In this document: positions 17,393 to 25,341 of the stretch, one piece after another
Layout: every line of letters begins with the position of its first letter
How positions within the stretch are numbered: the stretch's first letter is position 1
Assembly (NCBI RefSeq): GCF_002251435.1
Contig: NZ_NPJI01000103.1
Location: forward strand, 1 to 64,000
Reading direction: 5' to 3'
Source of the DNA: Prevotella sp. P2-180
GTDB taxonomy: Bacteria > Bacteroidota > Bacteroidia > Bacteroidales > Bacteroidaceae
Length of the DNA stretch: 64,000 nucleotides
Position numbers and translations under genes: made by a program
Notes under the pieces: model-generated
What the model saw: the letters and a program-made list of their open reading frames with translations, nothing else
Database searches by the model: none
Told to the model about the DNA's origin: nothing

Positions 17393-19289
17393 AGAAAATC
17401 GTATCAGAAAAATCTTCTTGACATACAATTCCCTTTACCTCGGAGTTGGTCTCAGCATTCCCATTAAAAGGAATAATGTCATCACAAGTAAGCCAACTTT
17501 TCGTGTCATAATTTGTTTTTATAGGATTACCTTTCTCATCTATTTCACAAGGAAAATATCTGCCACTAATTATGTCATACACGAATGTAGCTTTCTTGCC
17601 TTTCGAACCGTTTTGTTTTCTACGAACTTTGTCGATATAGACCGTTACCACTTTTTCTCCTCGGTCAACGCACAGCACGTAGTCTGCCTTGTTGCCAAAG
17701 TCAGCCGTTCCTGCTATGTCCTCAATAGTTATTCTTCTTTTTTGCCCATCCACCTTCATTTCAACTTTTCGTGGATGCGCAACAAGAAAAACGATTAAGT
17801 CGTTGTCGATGGCAAATTGGCGTATGCGCCCCACGGCATAACTGTCCCAAGAATTTTCGTTGTGATACTTGTCGGTCTCTTTTAGTATGAAGTTGTACGG
17901 GTCAAGCACAAGGATGCGTATTCCGAAGGCGCGGACAAGACTTCTCCCTTTATCAAGAATGTTGTCAAGTTTGAGTTTGTCGTATGGCAAATTTATCCAT
18001 TTTACGTTTTTTGACAACCATTGTTTGGCAAAAGTTTGCTGTTCAGTTGACAATCCGTCAACCTTTTCATTGCCATAGCGTCTTCCGGTGAGTTTCTCGA
18101 CAATCTTGATGGCGTGGTCAATCTGTACATTCTCTGGTGACCAGTATCCAATTTTACATTTCGCATTGATAGCCAGACGCATTGCAAGTTCATCAGTCCA
18201 TTCGCTTTTTCCATCGTTGCTTCGGCCTGTTATGATGGCAAGCTGTTTGGTGGCAAACGACAGTCTGGTGACGTCGAGGTTATGCCATCCAGTTTGAATT
18301 CCTGGGGTGAAACCATTCTGATATATTTCATCGAGTTGTTGCTCAATATCCTCGACGCCAACTATGTCTGTTATTGGCGCTGGCTGGGCATTGGCAATGC
18401 AGTCCATAAGGCTCTCGGCACCATGTTTTACAAGCTGTTCGTTGGCATCCTTGCAGTCTTCGGCAAACCTGACTCGGTAACAAACCTCAGGTCCAAATCG
18501 CCGAATGATTTCCTGTGCAGCCTCTTCACCTGGAGTGTCCATATCTGTCGCCACATAAACCTTCTTCTTATCGGCGAAATGGCTATCATAGAATCTGTTA
18601 AAACATTCCAAGTTTTTATTGGCACCGTTAGGCAAGCTCACAACAGAGTCGGCTCCTGCAGTAAGAAAAGCCAATGTGTCAAACTCACCTTCTGTCACTA
18701 TCACGCATTCCTTTCCAAGCGCAGAATTGATGTTATATGGAATCTGTTCACAGTTTGTCGTAGAGGCGAAATGCTTGTTCTCATCCCTAAACTTCTGCAG
18801 GACGAGCGTGTCATTCTCGAAATAGTTGAACACCACACAAGGCTCTTTTGTCTTAGTTTCACATATATAGTGCATTTCCTGACCTATGCGCATGCCTTTA
18901 ATAACGCTTTCTGACAGCCCTCTTGTTTTAGTAAGATAGCCCATAAGCTTTGGCTCAATCTGAAGAGTCTCCTCGGCGATTGGTGCCGGTAGTTCATATG
19001 TCCTCATATTGTTTCCGTTTCCTTTCTTTTTTACAATCTCTTTCCTTTCCGACTTTTTCTCTTGCCATTCACGGGTGTCCATACGCCATGTCTCCCCGCA
19101 GTGATTACATTTACAGTATCCGGAATCTGGCCAAACAGTCAGCTCACGCTTCTTTTGATGCGATGGCTTCCTATCAGCATGGCATCGAGGACAAAACGTA
19201 GTGAACTTGTTGACTGTACCAGGTATCTCGCGGGCAGAATCTACATTAATACCATAACCCTCATAGTCATATTTTCCTGTCTCTATCAT
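17391..19289 (-). CDS. Primase-helicase (zinc finger, TOPRIM, DnaB-like), phage/plasmid type
   Basis: Bifunctional replication protein of 632 residues, organised like T7 gp4/Twinkle. It has an N-terminal zinc finger with CPRC (33-36) and CNHC (61-64). The TOPRIM domain carries Glu200 in VTEGEFDTLAF and the acidic ATDMD (247-251). The RecA/DnaB helicase has Walker A GRSNDGKS (355-362), Walker B ILVLD (459-463), the VAHPRK segment and an arginine-rich C-terminal part. Such proteins prime and unwind DNA for phages and mobile elements. It starts 12 bases after the stop of the upstream gene, so the two form an operon. The 22-bp array abuts its 3' end. No integrase, capsid or relaxase gene accompanies it in the window. 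Confidence 0.9.
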   Translation of the reverse strand: MIETGKYDYEGYGINVDSAREIPGTVNKFTTFCPRCHADRKPSHQKKRELTVWPDSGYCKCNHCGETWRMDTREWQEKKSERKEIVKKKGNGNNMRTYELPAPIAEETLQIEPKLMGYLTKTRGLSESVIKGMRIGQEMHYICETKTKEPCVVFNYFENDTLVLQKFRDENKHFASTTNCEQIPYNINSALGKECVIVTEGEFDTLAFLTAGADSVVSLPNGANKNLECFNRFYDSHFADKKKVYVATDMDTPGEEAAQEIIRRFGPEVCYRVRFAEDCKDANEQLVKHGAESLMDCIANAQPAPITDIVGVEDIEQQLDEIYQNGFTPGIQTGWHNLDVTRLSFATKQLAIITGRSNDGKSEWTDELAMRLAINAKCKIGYWSPENVQIDHAIKIVEKLTGRRYGNEKVDGLSTEQQTFAKQWLSKNVKWINLPYDKLKLDNILDKGRSLVRAFGIRILVLDPYNFILKETDKYHNENSWDSYAVGRIRQFAIDNDLIVFLVAHPRKVEMKVDGQKRRITIEDIAGTADFGNKADYVLCVDRGEKVVTVYIDKVRRKQNGSKGKKATFVYDIISGRYFPCEIDEKGNPIKTNYDTKSWLTCDDIIPFNGNAETNSEVKGIVCQEDFSDTIF

Positions 19290-19301
19290 ATTGCATACAG
19301 T

Positions 19302-20378
19302 TTAAAAGTCCAACCATTTTGTCTGATCCCATCGCGCAGTGTCGGAAGGACGAGGAGGAGCACAGTCAGGAATCGGAATCCCCATGTAGCTACGATTTCC
19401 TATGCAAGAAGTTGCATCCTCATATTTGTATGGATTGTCGTGTTTGGTGTTTTCCTCGAGCTCGTCCAAATGCTGCTTAAGTTTTGAACGTGTATAGTCG
19501 TTAGAACAGTAATTTGCAAAGTATTTCTGCGTTTTGTCTATATCGGTCATATTCTCTATTGTATTCTGTCTAATTACATGCTGCTTGAACAATTCCAAAG
19601 CTTCGTCCCAATGTCGGTAGAGAAGTTCTCCAAGTTCCGGGTCGCACGTAATTGAATGCCCCCAATCAGAATACTTATCCAACAGCCCAATGAGTGCAAG
19701 CCCCTGCTCCTTCTTAATAGAAGAAGTTAATCTTTTTCTATCATCCTCTTTTTCTCTTATGTTATATACGCGCGCGGGCGATGGCTGACAATCTGATTTG
19801 GATTCGTTTGATTTCTTTTTGCATTTCGATTGGCTTTTTGCCGAATCGACATTAACGAGCGGAATGGTGCTCCTGACGTGTCCATAGTCGTCAATGTCAA
19901 ACAGACCATAGTTGTAGATGACCTTCTTAATCGTGTTTTTTGTTACCCCTTTCAGCTTTTCTCCTTCAGCTTGAGTCTTCGTAATCGACATTGAGGGATT
20001 TCGATAAATTTTCTGCACAAGATGTAGCCATGTCCCCAGCCCCGAAGCACCAAGTTCGTCAACCATGGTTTCCACTTGAGGAAAATGCTCAATGTACGTT
20101 GGAATCTGAGTAAATGCAATGTGCTTCTTGTTATCCTCTTTCATTTCTATAATAGTTGTTTTGATGTTAGTTGTGTTTGCTTCGTTGCTATCCTCTTCGA
20201 ACAATATATGTCCGAAGTCACGGTCTGATAACGAGGCATTTGTCTCAAATGCCTTCTCTATTGCCCCTGATAATTTGTCAAGAGAGTAATTAACATCAAT
20301 GTCATCAACTTTTAAGCTGATGATACGACCGAAAGTTGCACATTCGGCAGCATTTGTTTTAATGACCTTTTCTGTCAT
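19302..20378 (-). CDS. Putative replication accessory protein (partner of the primase-helicase)
   Basis: The 358-residue protein is not identified with certainty. Residues about 100-175 look like a winged-helix segment (LGTWLHLVQKIYRNPSMSIT ... KKVIYNYGLFDIDDYG), reminiscent of DnaD-like or replication-initiator domains. A lysine/serine-rich linker follows (about 190-210), then a helical C-terminal region rich in Trp and His (LLYRHWDEALELFKQHVI). Immediate cotranscription with the primase-helicase suggests an initiator or helicase-loader role, which is inference. A -33/-7 promoter lies directly upstream. Codon use is AT-rich like its neighbour and unlike the housekeeping genes at the left. 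Confidence 0.55.
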   Translation of the reverse strand: MTEKVIKTNAAECATFGRIISLKVDDIDVNYSLDKLSGAIEKAFETNASLSDRDFGHILFEEDSNEANTTNIKTTIIEMKEDNKKHIAFTQIPTYIEHFPQVETMVDELGASGLGTWLHLVQKIYRNPSMSITKTQAEGEKLKGVTKNTIKKVIYNYGLFDIDDYGHVRSTIPLVNVDSAKSQSKCKKKSNESKSDCQPSPARVYNIREKEDDRKRLTSSIKKEQGLALIGLLDKYSDWGHSITCDPELGELLYRHWDEALELFKQHVIRQNTIENMTDIDKTQKYFANYCSNDYTRSKLKQHLDELEENTKHDNPYKYEDATSCIGNRSYMGIPIPDCAPPRPSDTARWDQTKWLDF

Positions 20379-20406
20379 AATTTAAAATAATATTTTAAAA
20401 TTCCTC

Positions 20407-20436
20407 CAAAGTTACAAAGCTTTTCTTTTGTGCAAA
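20407..20436 (-). promoter_or_regulatory. Promoter of the replication operon
   Basis: Minus-strand TTTG (20436-20433), 18 bases, then TAACTTTG (20414-20407), about 29 bases before the start at 20378. Confidence 0.6.
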
Positions 20437-20551
20437 AAATAAATGCCAAAAAACTTGTATAATTTAATCATTATTTAGAATTTATCCAGTTTGACATGAA
20501 ACAACAATGTCAATTTATGCTTAATTTCCCCTGCGTAACATTTCGATACAT

Positions 20552-20601
20552 AGGGGTGTAACGACTCGTTACATAGCTATGTCGCATTTCGCTACACCCC
20601 T
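20552..20601. repeat. 50-bp imperfect palindrome with nested dyad
   Basis: Arms 20552-20575 and 20578-20601 are inverted (both outer ends AGGGGTGTA, 9 bases perfect, with further matches inward). The left arm contains a perfect nested dyad, GTAACGA-C-TCGTTAC. It lies in the non-coding DNA upstream of the replication operon and could be an origin, operator or att-like site. Function is unknown. Confidence 0.8.
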
Positions 20602-20617
20602 TGAATTGTGTTTTGTA

Positions 20618-20906
20618 TTCAACCAGCGGAAAAATGCGTCGGTTGAAAAATTGTTTTCTATGGACCATTTCCCCATACTTATTTCTTGCTCACAACTCCG
20701 ATTTTTCAGCCAAATCAGATGTGAATAGGCGATATGCGAGTTATAATTTACGAGTAAAATGTGATACCGAGTAAAAATGAGCCGCCCACAAATTTGTGGA
20801 GACCTGACTTTGAGATATAACCCAACGCATTTTTGCGTTCACCTTATGCACTCTAACCATAATTGGTTTAAGTAAGATGTCAGTCCAAAAATGGATTGTC
20901 ATCTTA
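20618..20906. other. Cluster of five hairpin-forming dyads in non-coding DNA
   Basis: Dyads occur at 20618-20647 (TTCAACC/GGTTGAA, 7 bp), 20786-20799 (CCACAAATTTGTGG, perfect), 20824-20839 (AACGCA-TTTT-TGCGTT), 20855-20868 (AACCA-TAA-TTGGTT) and 20873-20906 (15-bp arms, 13 matching). The last four are nearly contiguous. This density suggests a structured RNA or a single-strand/origin-like DNA element; nothing known was recognised. Confidence 0.7.
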
Positions 20907-20927
20907 ACTCAAATCGCCGTTTAGGGC

Positions 20928-21044
20928 ATGAAAAGGGCAAAATATCATGAGGCAAAAGGACAAGAGGAACTGGAGGACTGCGATGTTGATATTCTCGCCA
21001 GCATCTATGGTCAACGATTCGAGGAAGATGCGGGTAGCAGATAA
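20928..21044 (+). CDS. Possible small protein, 38 residues
   Basis: Begins MKRAKYHEAKG and ends FEEDAGSR. It is charged and has coding-like composition, but there is no recognised family and no clear ribosome binding site. It overlaps the end of the minus-strand DUF3791 gene by 34 bases. It may be a gene remnant or chance. Confidence 0.22.
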   Translation: MKRAKYHEAKGQEELEDCDVDILASIYGQRFEEDAGSR

Positions 21045-21235
21045 GAGAGAACGTATCTCGGACTTTGGAAAAACAAGCCAGTATTAGGGTCTGACAACTT
21101 GCTATAAGTATCCGAATTATAAAATAGGTCGAAAGCGGTTGGTAGGCTCATGCCCATTTCCTCAACCAAGATGGCAATGATGTCCCTACTGAGACATTCT
21201 TTCATAAACTCGAAATCCGATTGACTGACATTCAT
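21011..21235 (-). CDS. DUF3791 family protein (third gene of cassette)
   Basis: A 74-residue protein similar in pattern to the first gene of the cassette: SDFEFMKECLSRDIIAILVEEMGMSLPTAFDLFYNSDTY-type helices. It begins inside the DUF3990 stop (4-base overlap at 21232-21235), so it is translationally coupled. DUF3791 proteins regularly flank DUF3990 proteins in Bacteroidales. By context it could be an antitoxin or partner; this is not shown by the sequence. Confidence 0.75.
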   Translation of the reverse strand: MNVSQSDFEFMKECLSRDIIAILVEEMGMSLPTAFDLFYNSDTYSKLSDPNTGLFFQSPRYVLSYLLPASSSNR

Positions 21236-21708
21236 AGCTTAACAAGTTTTGATATTGCATTGGCACTACAGAAAGCATATTGAAAGGTGATGCCCTTCAT
21301 GTATTTCAATCTTTCCAAAAAAACGTCGAAGGTGATATAACCTTCTTTTAAATTAGTTATTTGCCTACCGACACTGTCGTTGGCAATAGGTCCATAGACA
21401 ATGTCGTAGTCATGACTATCATTACAAGTTTGGGCATCTCTATTCGCAAGCACAAACTTTGCCCATTCTTCCGAATAATTGTCAAAGCGAAGAACCCTAA
21501 GAGAAGAAGAGTTCAAACATTCCTCATCAAAGGTATAGGCAGTAATGACAGGTTTTCCACCGTCAAGCATCACCCTGAATTTGGCCATATCCATCGCTTG
21601 AGACTTAATAGGTGACAGATAGAATGCACGTCCAAAATCTTTGTTAGGGCGTGATTTTCTCAAATCAATTTCGTCTATAGTCTGGTTTGAGCCATGATAA
21701 AGCATCAT
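21232..21708 (-). CDS. DUF3990 family protein, putative ADP-ribosyltransferase-like effector
   Basis: 158 residues. The N terminus MLYHGSNQTIDEIDL and the KDFGRAFYLSPIKSQA segment (about 23-38) resemble the His-then-FY core of mono-ADP-ribosyltransferase folds, a resemblance noted for DUF3990. An acidic residue that might complete the active site is not assigned with confidence. It overlaps both neighbours by 4 bases, giving a compact DUF3791-DUF3990-DUF3791 operon. A toxin-like role is inference from fold resemblance and gene order. Confidence 0.75.
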   Translation of the reverse strand: MMLYHGSNQTIDEIDLRKSRPNKDFGRAFYLSPIKSQAMDMAKFRVMLDGGKPVITAYTFDEECLNSSSLRVLRFDNYSEEWAKFVLANRDAQTCNDSHDYDIVYGPIANDSVGRQITNLKEGYITFDVFLERLKYMKGITFQYAFCSANAISKLVKL

Positions 21709-21917
21709 AACACACCTCCGTTCTTCTTACAATAACGATATAGACTATCTAAGTTTTCGTCAAGTGATAGTGTATGCATGATTCCATAATGCACATCGCA
21801 GAGTTCAAATCCCTTATACCTTCTGAGATATCTAAAAGCCTCCTGCGACGTGATGTGGTATCGCTTTGCAAATTCTGCTATCAACATTACCAAATATTCT
21901 ATTTTGCTCTTCATCAT
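21705..21917 (-). CDS. DUF3791 family protein (first gene of cassette)
   Basis: A 70-residue helical protein: IEYLVMLIAEFAKRYHITSQ, then AFRYLRRYKG, then DVHYGIMHTLSLDE. It shares length and helix pattern with the third gene of the cassette but is clearly diverged from it. Its stop overlaps the DUF3990 start (ATGA-type, 21705-21708). The promoter lies just upstream. Possible antitoxin or effector partner. Confidence 0.75.
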   Translation of the reverse strand: MMKSKIEYLVMLIAEFAKRYHITSQEAFRYLRRYKGFELCDVHYGIMHTLSLDENLDSLYRYCKKNGGVL

Positions 21918-21943
21918 ATAAACAATAGTCCTTATATTTGTTG

Positions 21944-21974
21944 CAAATATACTACATTTGGCTAATACATCAAA
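21944..21974 (-). promoter_or_regulatory. Promoter of the DUF3791-DUF3990 operon
   Basis: Minus-strand TTTG (21974-21971), 19 bases, then TATATTTG (21951-21944), about 27 bases before the first start codon. Confidence 0.7.
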
Positions 21975-22018
21975 ATGACAATATAATATTTAACTTTAAT
22001 TATTAATCAACGTCGGAT

Positions 22019-22251
22019 TTTTATTTTGTATTGTCTTCGATTTAGATAAAAATCTCACGCTCAGAAAAGAAAAATTATTCTCTTTTCCTTCGCTAAATCG
22101 ATTTTTTGAATAAAAATCTCACGCTCAGAAAAGAAAAAATGTTCTCTTTTCCTTCGCTAAATCGATTTTTTGCACTATCTTTTGATAAGATAGGCTGCAT
22201 CTCAACAATAAAAATAAAAGTTTTTTGGACTTTTATTTTGTATTGTCTTCG
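22019..22251. repeat. Duplicated promoter-region segments (64-bp tandem duplication plus 21-bp direct repeat)
   Basis: Positions 22047-22108 and 22111-22172 are near-identical 62-base copies (period 64) differing at about two bases. A perfect 21-base direct repeat flanks them at 22019-22039 and 22231-22251. TTTTGCACTATCTTT also recurs (22168 and 22252). The repeats bring partial copies of the promoter for the downstream operon, which suggests local duplication or slippage. Confidence 0.88.
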
Positions 22252-22267
22252 TTTTGCACTATCTTTG
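22237..22267 (+). promoter_or_regulatory. Promoter of the restriction-like operon
   Basis: TTTG (22237-22240), 19 bases, TATCTTTG (22260-22267): a full consensus match. A start near 22274 gives a leader of about 300 bases before the methyltransferase gene. Confidence 0.72.
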
Positions 22268-22344
22268 CACGTGAGTTTTGTGCTTGGCGAAGGACGAGGC
22301 TCGTTTTTTGGATTTAATAATAACAGCATTAGCAGTTATTCGGT

Positions 22345-22498
22345 TAATCTTGAAACGTAGGAAATTTCATTGATTATAGCACCGAAGTATAAGTGTTGAT
22401 GTCTGCGCTGCATAGGCGTGGGCATGACTTATCAGGTGTTATGGGCAATTCCTACGGCCTCAAGATTATGGTAAGAACAAGGCACACGCCTTTCTTTT
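22345..22498 (+). ncRNA. Structured leader RNA candidate (pseudoknot-like pairing, U-rich end)
   Basis: TAATCTTGA (22345-22353) pairs perfectly with 22460-22468, and CGTAGGAA (22356-22363) with 22449-22456. Together they form a 9+8 bp stem with a small internal loop. A second stem, 22414-22423 with 22482-22491 (9 of 10 bases), interleaves with the first, so the two form a pseudoknot or exclude one another. TTTCTTTT follows the second stem. It lies in the 5' leader of the methyltransferase operon and may act as an attenuator or regulatory RNA. No Rfam family was recognised by eye. Confidence 0.5.
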
Positions 22499-22580
22499 GC
22501 CATATCGGGAGGTCTTTATGTTTTTGCCCATATTCTGCCGATAAGTGCTTTTGCCTAAAACTTTAAGAAAGGCTACGCCT

Positions 22581-25337
22581 ATGGCAAAGAAAACACAACT
22601 GGGCTATAGGGAGATAGAGGAGCGCCTGATGGCGTTTCGTGACTATGTCATTCCTGCCGACGAGGTGGGATATGAGCTGCTATACTCCTTTGGCAAAAGT
22701 GAAAGAGACATTGAGAGATACAAGGAAGGGAAGGGCATTCTGAAGACTTTCGACGGACTGCTCATCAAGGGACTGTTGTGCTTCTGTGAAGTGCCGACAA
22801 GAAGAATGACTACAGAGTTGGAACTTCTGAAAAACGACAGTCAAGTGTTGAAAGCGGCACCAAAGATTGTGGCTGTGAGCGACGGAAAGTCGATTCTCGC
22901 CTATGACCTAAGGGAAAAGGAAACTTACGAGAACCAACTCGACAGGTTGTATTGTGACTTTGGTTTCTTCTATCCTCTGATGGGTATTGAGCGGATACAC
23001 TATGTGGAAGAGAATCCCGCCGACGTGAAGGCTGCCGAGAAACTTGCCAAACTGCACGACGAACTGCGTGCCTACAACGATTTCCGCAGCGACAGCGACC
23101 TACACGACCTGAACATCTTCATCACCCGATTGCTGTTCTGCTTCTTCGCTGAAGACACGGGGATATTTGAGGAAGGGTTGTTTACGACTTCCATCATGAG
23201 ATATACGAAGGACGACGGCAGCGATCTGTCGGACTATCTCGATGAGTCGTTCAACGTGATGGACCTTTCGCTCCGCAGCAGGGACATTCCAAAAATAGTG
23301 AAGCAATTCCCATACGTTAATGGTGGCCTGTTCTCAAAGCACATTCAGATTCCAAAAATGGGAGCGAGGGCAAGGAAGATAATCATTGAGTGTGGTGAGC
23401 TGGACTGGAAGGACATCAATCCCGACATATTCGGTTCGATGATCCAAGCCGTGGTGAATCCAGAGGAACGTGCCACGCAGGGTATGCACTACACGAGTGT
23501 GCCAAACATTATGAAGGTGATTAATCCTCTGTTTCTCGACGAGCTGCGAGAAAAATATCATAATCTAAATGAGAGATATGAGAAGCTGAGGCAGCTGAGG
23601 GAACTTCGCGGCATAGAGAAGAAAGACTACTTCAAGGAGCTGAAGGCCATTGTTGGCGATGGCGACAAACTGTTGAGGCGCATGAGCCAGATGAAGTTTT
23701 TCGACCCAGCCTGCGGCAGCGGCAATTTCCTTATCATCACCTATAAGTCGCTCCGCTTCCTGGAGATGGACATCTTGAAGCTTCAGAAGGCTTGTCAGGG
23801 TGAGGGTGGTCAGCTGCTGGTTGACAACAGTGTGATTCGTCTCGATCAGTTCTACGGCATAGAGCTTCTCGACTTCCCTCACGAGGTGGCAATGCTGTCG
23901 CTATGGCTTGCAGAGCATCAGATGAACAGGAAACTAAACGAGGAGTTTGGAGTGAACACCAAAGCCCTGCCTCTTAAGAACATTACGCAAATAGTGTGTG
24001 GCAATGCCTGTCGTTTGGACTGGGACGTTGTATGTCCACATACTAAGGACGAAGAGGTCTTTGTGTTTGGGAATCCGCCGTATTTAGGATTTAGGCTCCA
24101 AACAAAAGAACAAAAAAAAGACATGGAAAATACTTTTGCCAATGATATTCCTGTATTTAGAAAATTAGACTATATATCACAATGGTTTTATAAAGGAGCT
24201 AAATATGTTGAAAATACATTTTCTAAATGTGGGTTCGTTAGTACGAATTCCATATGTCAAGGGGAGCATATCTCACTATTATGGAAATATATTTTAGAAA
24301 TGAATGTAGATATACCGTTCGCATACACATCTTTTAAATGGAAAAATAATGCAAAGCATAACGCAGGTGTAACTTGTGTTATTGTTGGATTATCTTGCAA
24401 GAATAATGAGAAGAAAATGTTATTTTCAGATGATAAAAAAATGGAAGTAGAACACATTTCCCCATTATTGTCAAGTGATAAAACGACAATAATACAGAAA
24501 TCAAATAAATCTATTTCAGGATTAATGCCAATAATATTAGGTAGTTTGCCAGCTGATGATAATAATTTGAGTTTAAATAGCGAGGAGAAGAGAATTCTCC
24601 TAAATCGTTATCCAGAACTTGAAAAATTAATCAAGCCTTTTATTGGGGCAAAAGAGTTTATTGATAGTGTTGAACGATATTGTTTGTGGATTGAACAACA
24701 AGAAGTAGATTATGCATACAGTTACCCAGAATTAAAGGCTCGATTCTTAAAGGTGGCTGAAAGTCGGAAAAAAAGCCCCAAAAAACAGACTGTTGAAAAA
24801 GCCAATAAACCTTGGGCTTTTTCTGAAAATCGGTATAATAGCTCCTCATCAATCATCATACCGGCCGTATCGTCTGAAAAAAGGAAATATATACCTATTG
24901 GTTTTGTAGAACCCAATACCGTCATTTATCATTCGGCTTTCGCAATTTATAATGGTGATAGTTTTACTTTTGGAATTGTAGAGTCACATTTACATATGGT
25001 ATGGGTTAAAAATGTTTCTGGGAAATTAGAAACACGTATTCGTTATTCCGCCCAACTCTGCTACAATACCTTCCCCTTCCCCAAAATATCAGCATCTAAA
25101 AAAGAGGAGATTGCCAACGCCGCTGAAGAGGTGCTGATAACGAGGGAATTCCATGTGGGCAAGACATTGGCTGAGCTCTACGACCCGGACACTATGCCCG
25201 ATGACCTTCGTAAGGCGCACGAGACTCTGGATGACATTGTGGAGAGCTGCTACCCCGGATATCCCTTTGCCAACGACGAGGCAAGGCTGGAATGTCTGTT
25301 CAAGATGTATGAGAAAATGACAAGCAAAAAGCATTAG
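22581..25337 (+). CDS. MmeI-like DNA adenine methyltransferase of a restriction-like operon
   Basis: About 918 residues from the ATG at 22581; a GTG at 22545 is possible but less likely. The layout follows MmeI-type enzymes: an N-terminal domain, a helical spacer (about 110-350), and a methyltransferase core with SAM motif FFDPACGSGNF (about 374-384) and catalytic NPPY (about 498-501). A target-recognition region and a C-terminal helical domain follow. I see no PD-(D/E)XK nuclease motif at the N terminus, so it may only methylate, with cleavage by the GIY-YIG protein downstream. The stretch from about 24080 to 25070, covering the specificity region, is much more AT-rich than both flanks, a sign of domain exchange. 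Four bases separate it from the helicase gene. Confidence 0.85.
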   Translation: MAKKTQLGYREIEERLMAFRDYVIPADEVGYELLYSFGKSERDIERYKEGKGILKTFDGLLIKGLLCFCEVPTRRMTTELELLKNDSQVLKAAPKIVAVSDGKSILAYDLREKETYENQLDRLYCDFGFFYPLMGIERIHYVEENPADVKAAEKLAKLHDELRAYNDFRSDSDLHDLNIFITRLLFCFFAEDTGIFEEGLFTTSIMRYTKDDGSDLSDYLDESFNVMDLSLRSRDIPKIVKQFPYVNGGLFSKHIQIPKMGARARKIIIECGELDWKDINPDIFGSMIQAVVNPEERATQGMHYTSVPNIMKVINPLFLDELREKYHNLNERYEKLRQLRELRGIEKKDYFKELKAIVGDGDKLLRRMSQMKFFDPACGSGNFLIITYKSLRFLEMDILKLQKACQGEGGQLLVDNSVIRLDQFYGIELLDFPHEVAMLSLWLAEHQMNRKLNEEFGVNTKALPLKNITQIVCGNACRLDWDVVCPHTKDEEVFVFGNPPYLGFRLQTKEQKKDMENTFANDIPVFRKLDYISQWFYKGAKYVENTFSKCGFVSTNSICQGEHISLLWKYILEMNVDIPFAYTSFKWKNNAKHNAGVTCVIVGLSCKNNEKKMLFSDDKKMEVEHISPLLSSDKTTIIQKSNKSISGLMPIILGSLPADDNNLSLNSEEKRILLNRYPELEKLIKPFIGAKEFIDSVERYCLWIEQQEVDYAYSYPELKARFLKVAESRKKSPKKQTVEKANKPWAFSENRYNSSSSIIIPAVSSEKRKYIPIGFVEPNTVIYHSAFAIYNGDSFTFGIVESHLHMVWVKNVSGKLETRIRYSAQLCYNTFPFPKISASKKEEIANAAEEVLITREFHVGKTLAELYDPDTMPDDLRKAHETLDDIVESCYPGYPFANDEARLECLFKMYEKMTSKKH

Positions 25338-25341
25338 GCTT

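Noticed and set aside
22345..22498. Retron-type msr/msd RNA
   Set aside because: No reverse transcriptase gene lies nearby, and the following operon is restriction-like.
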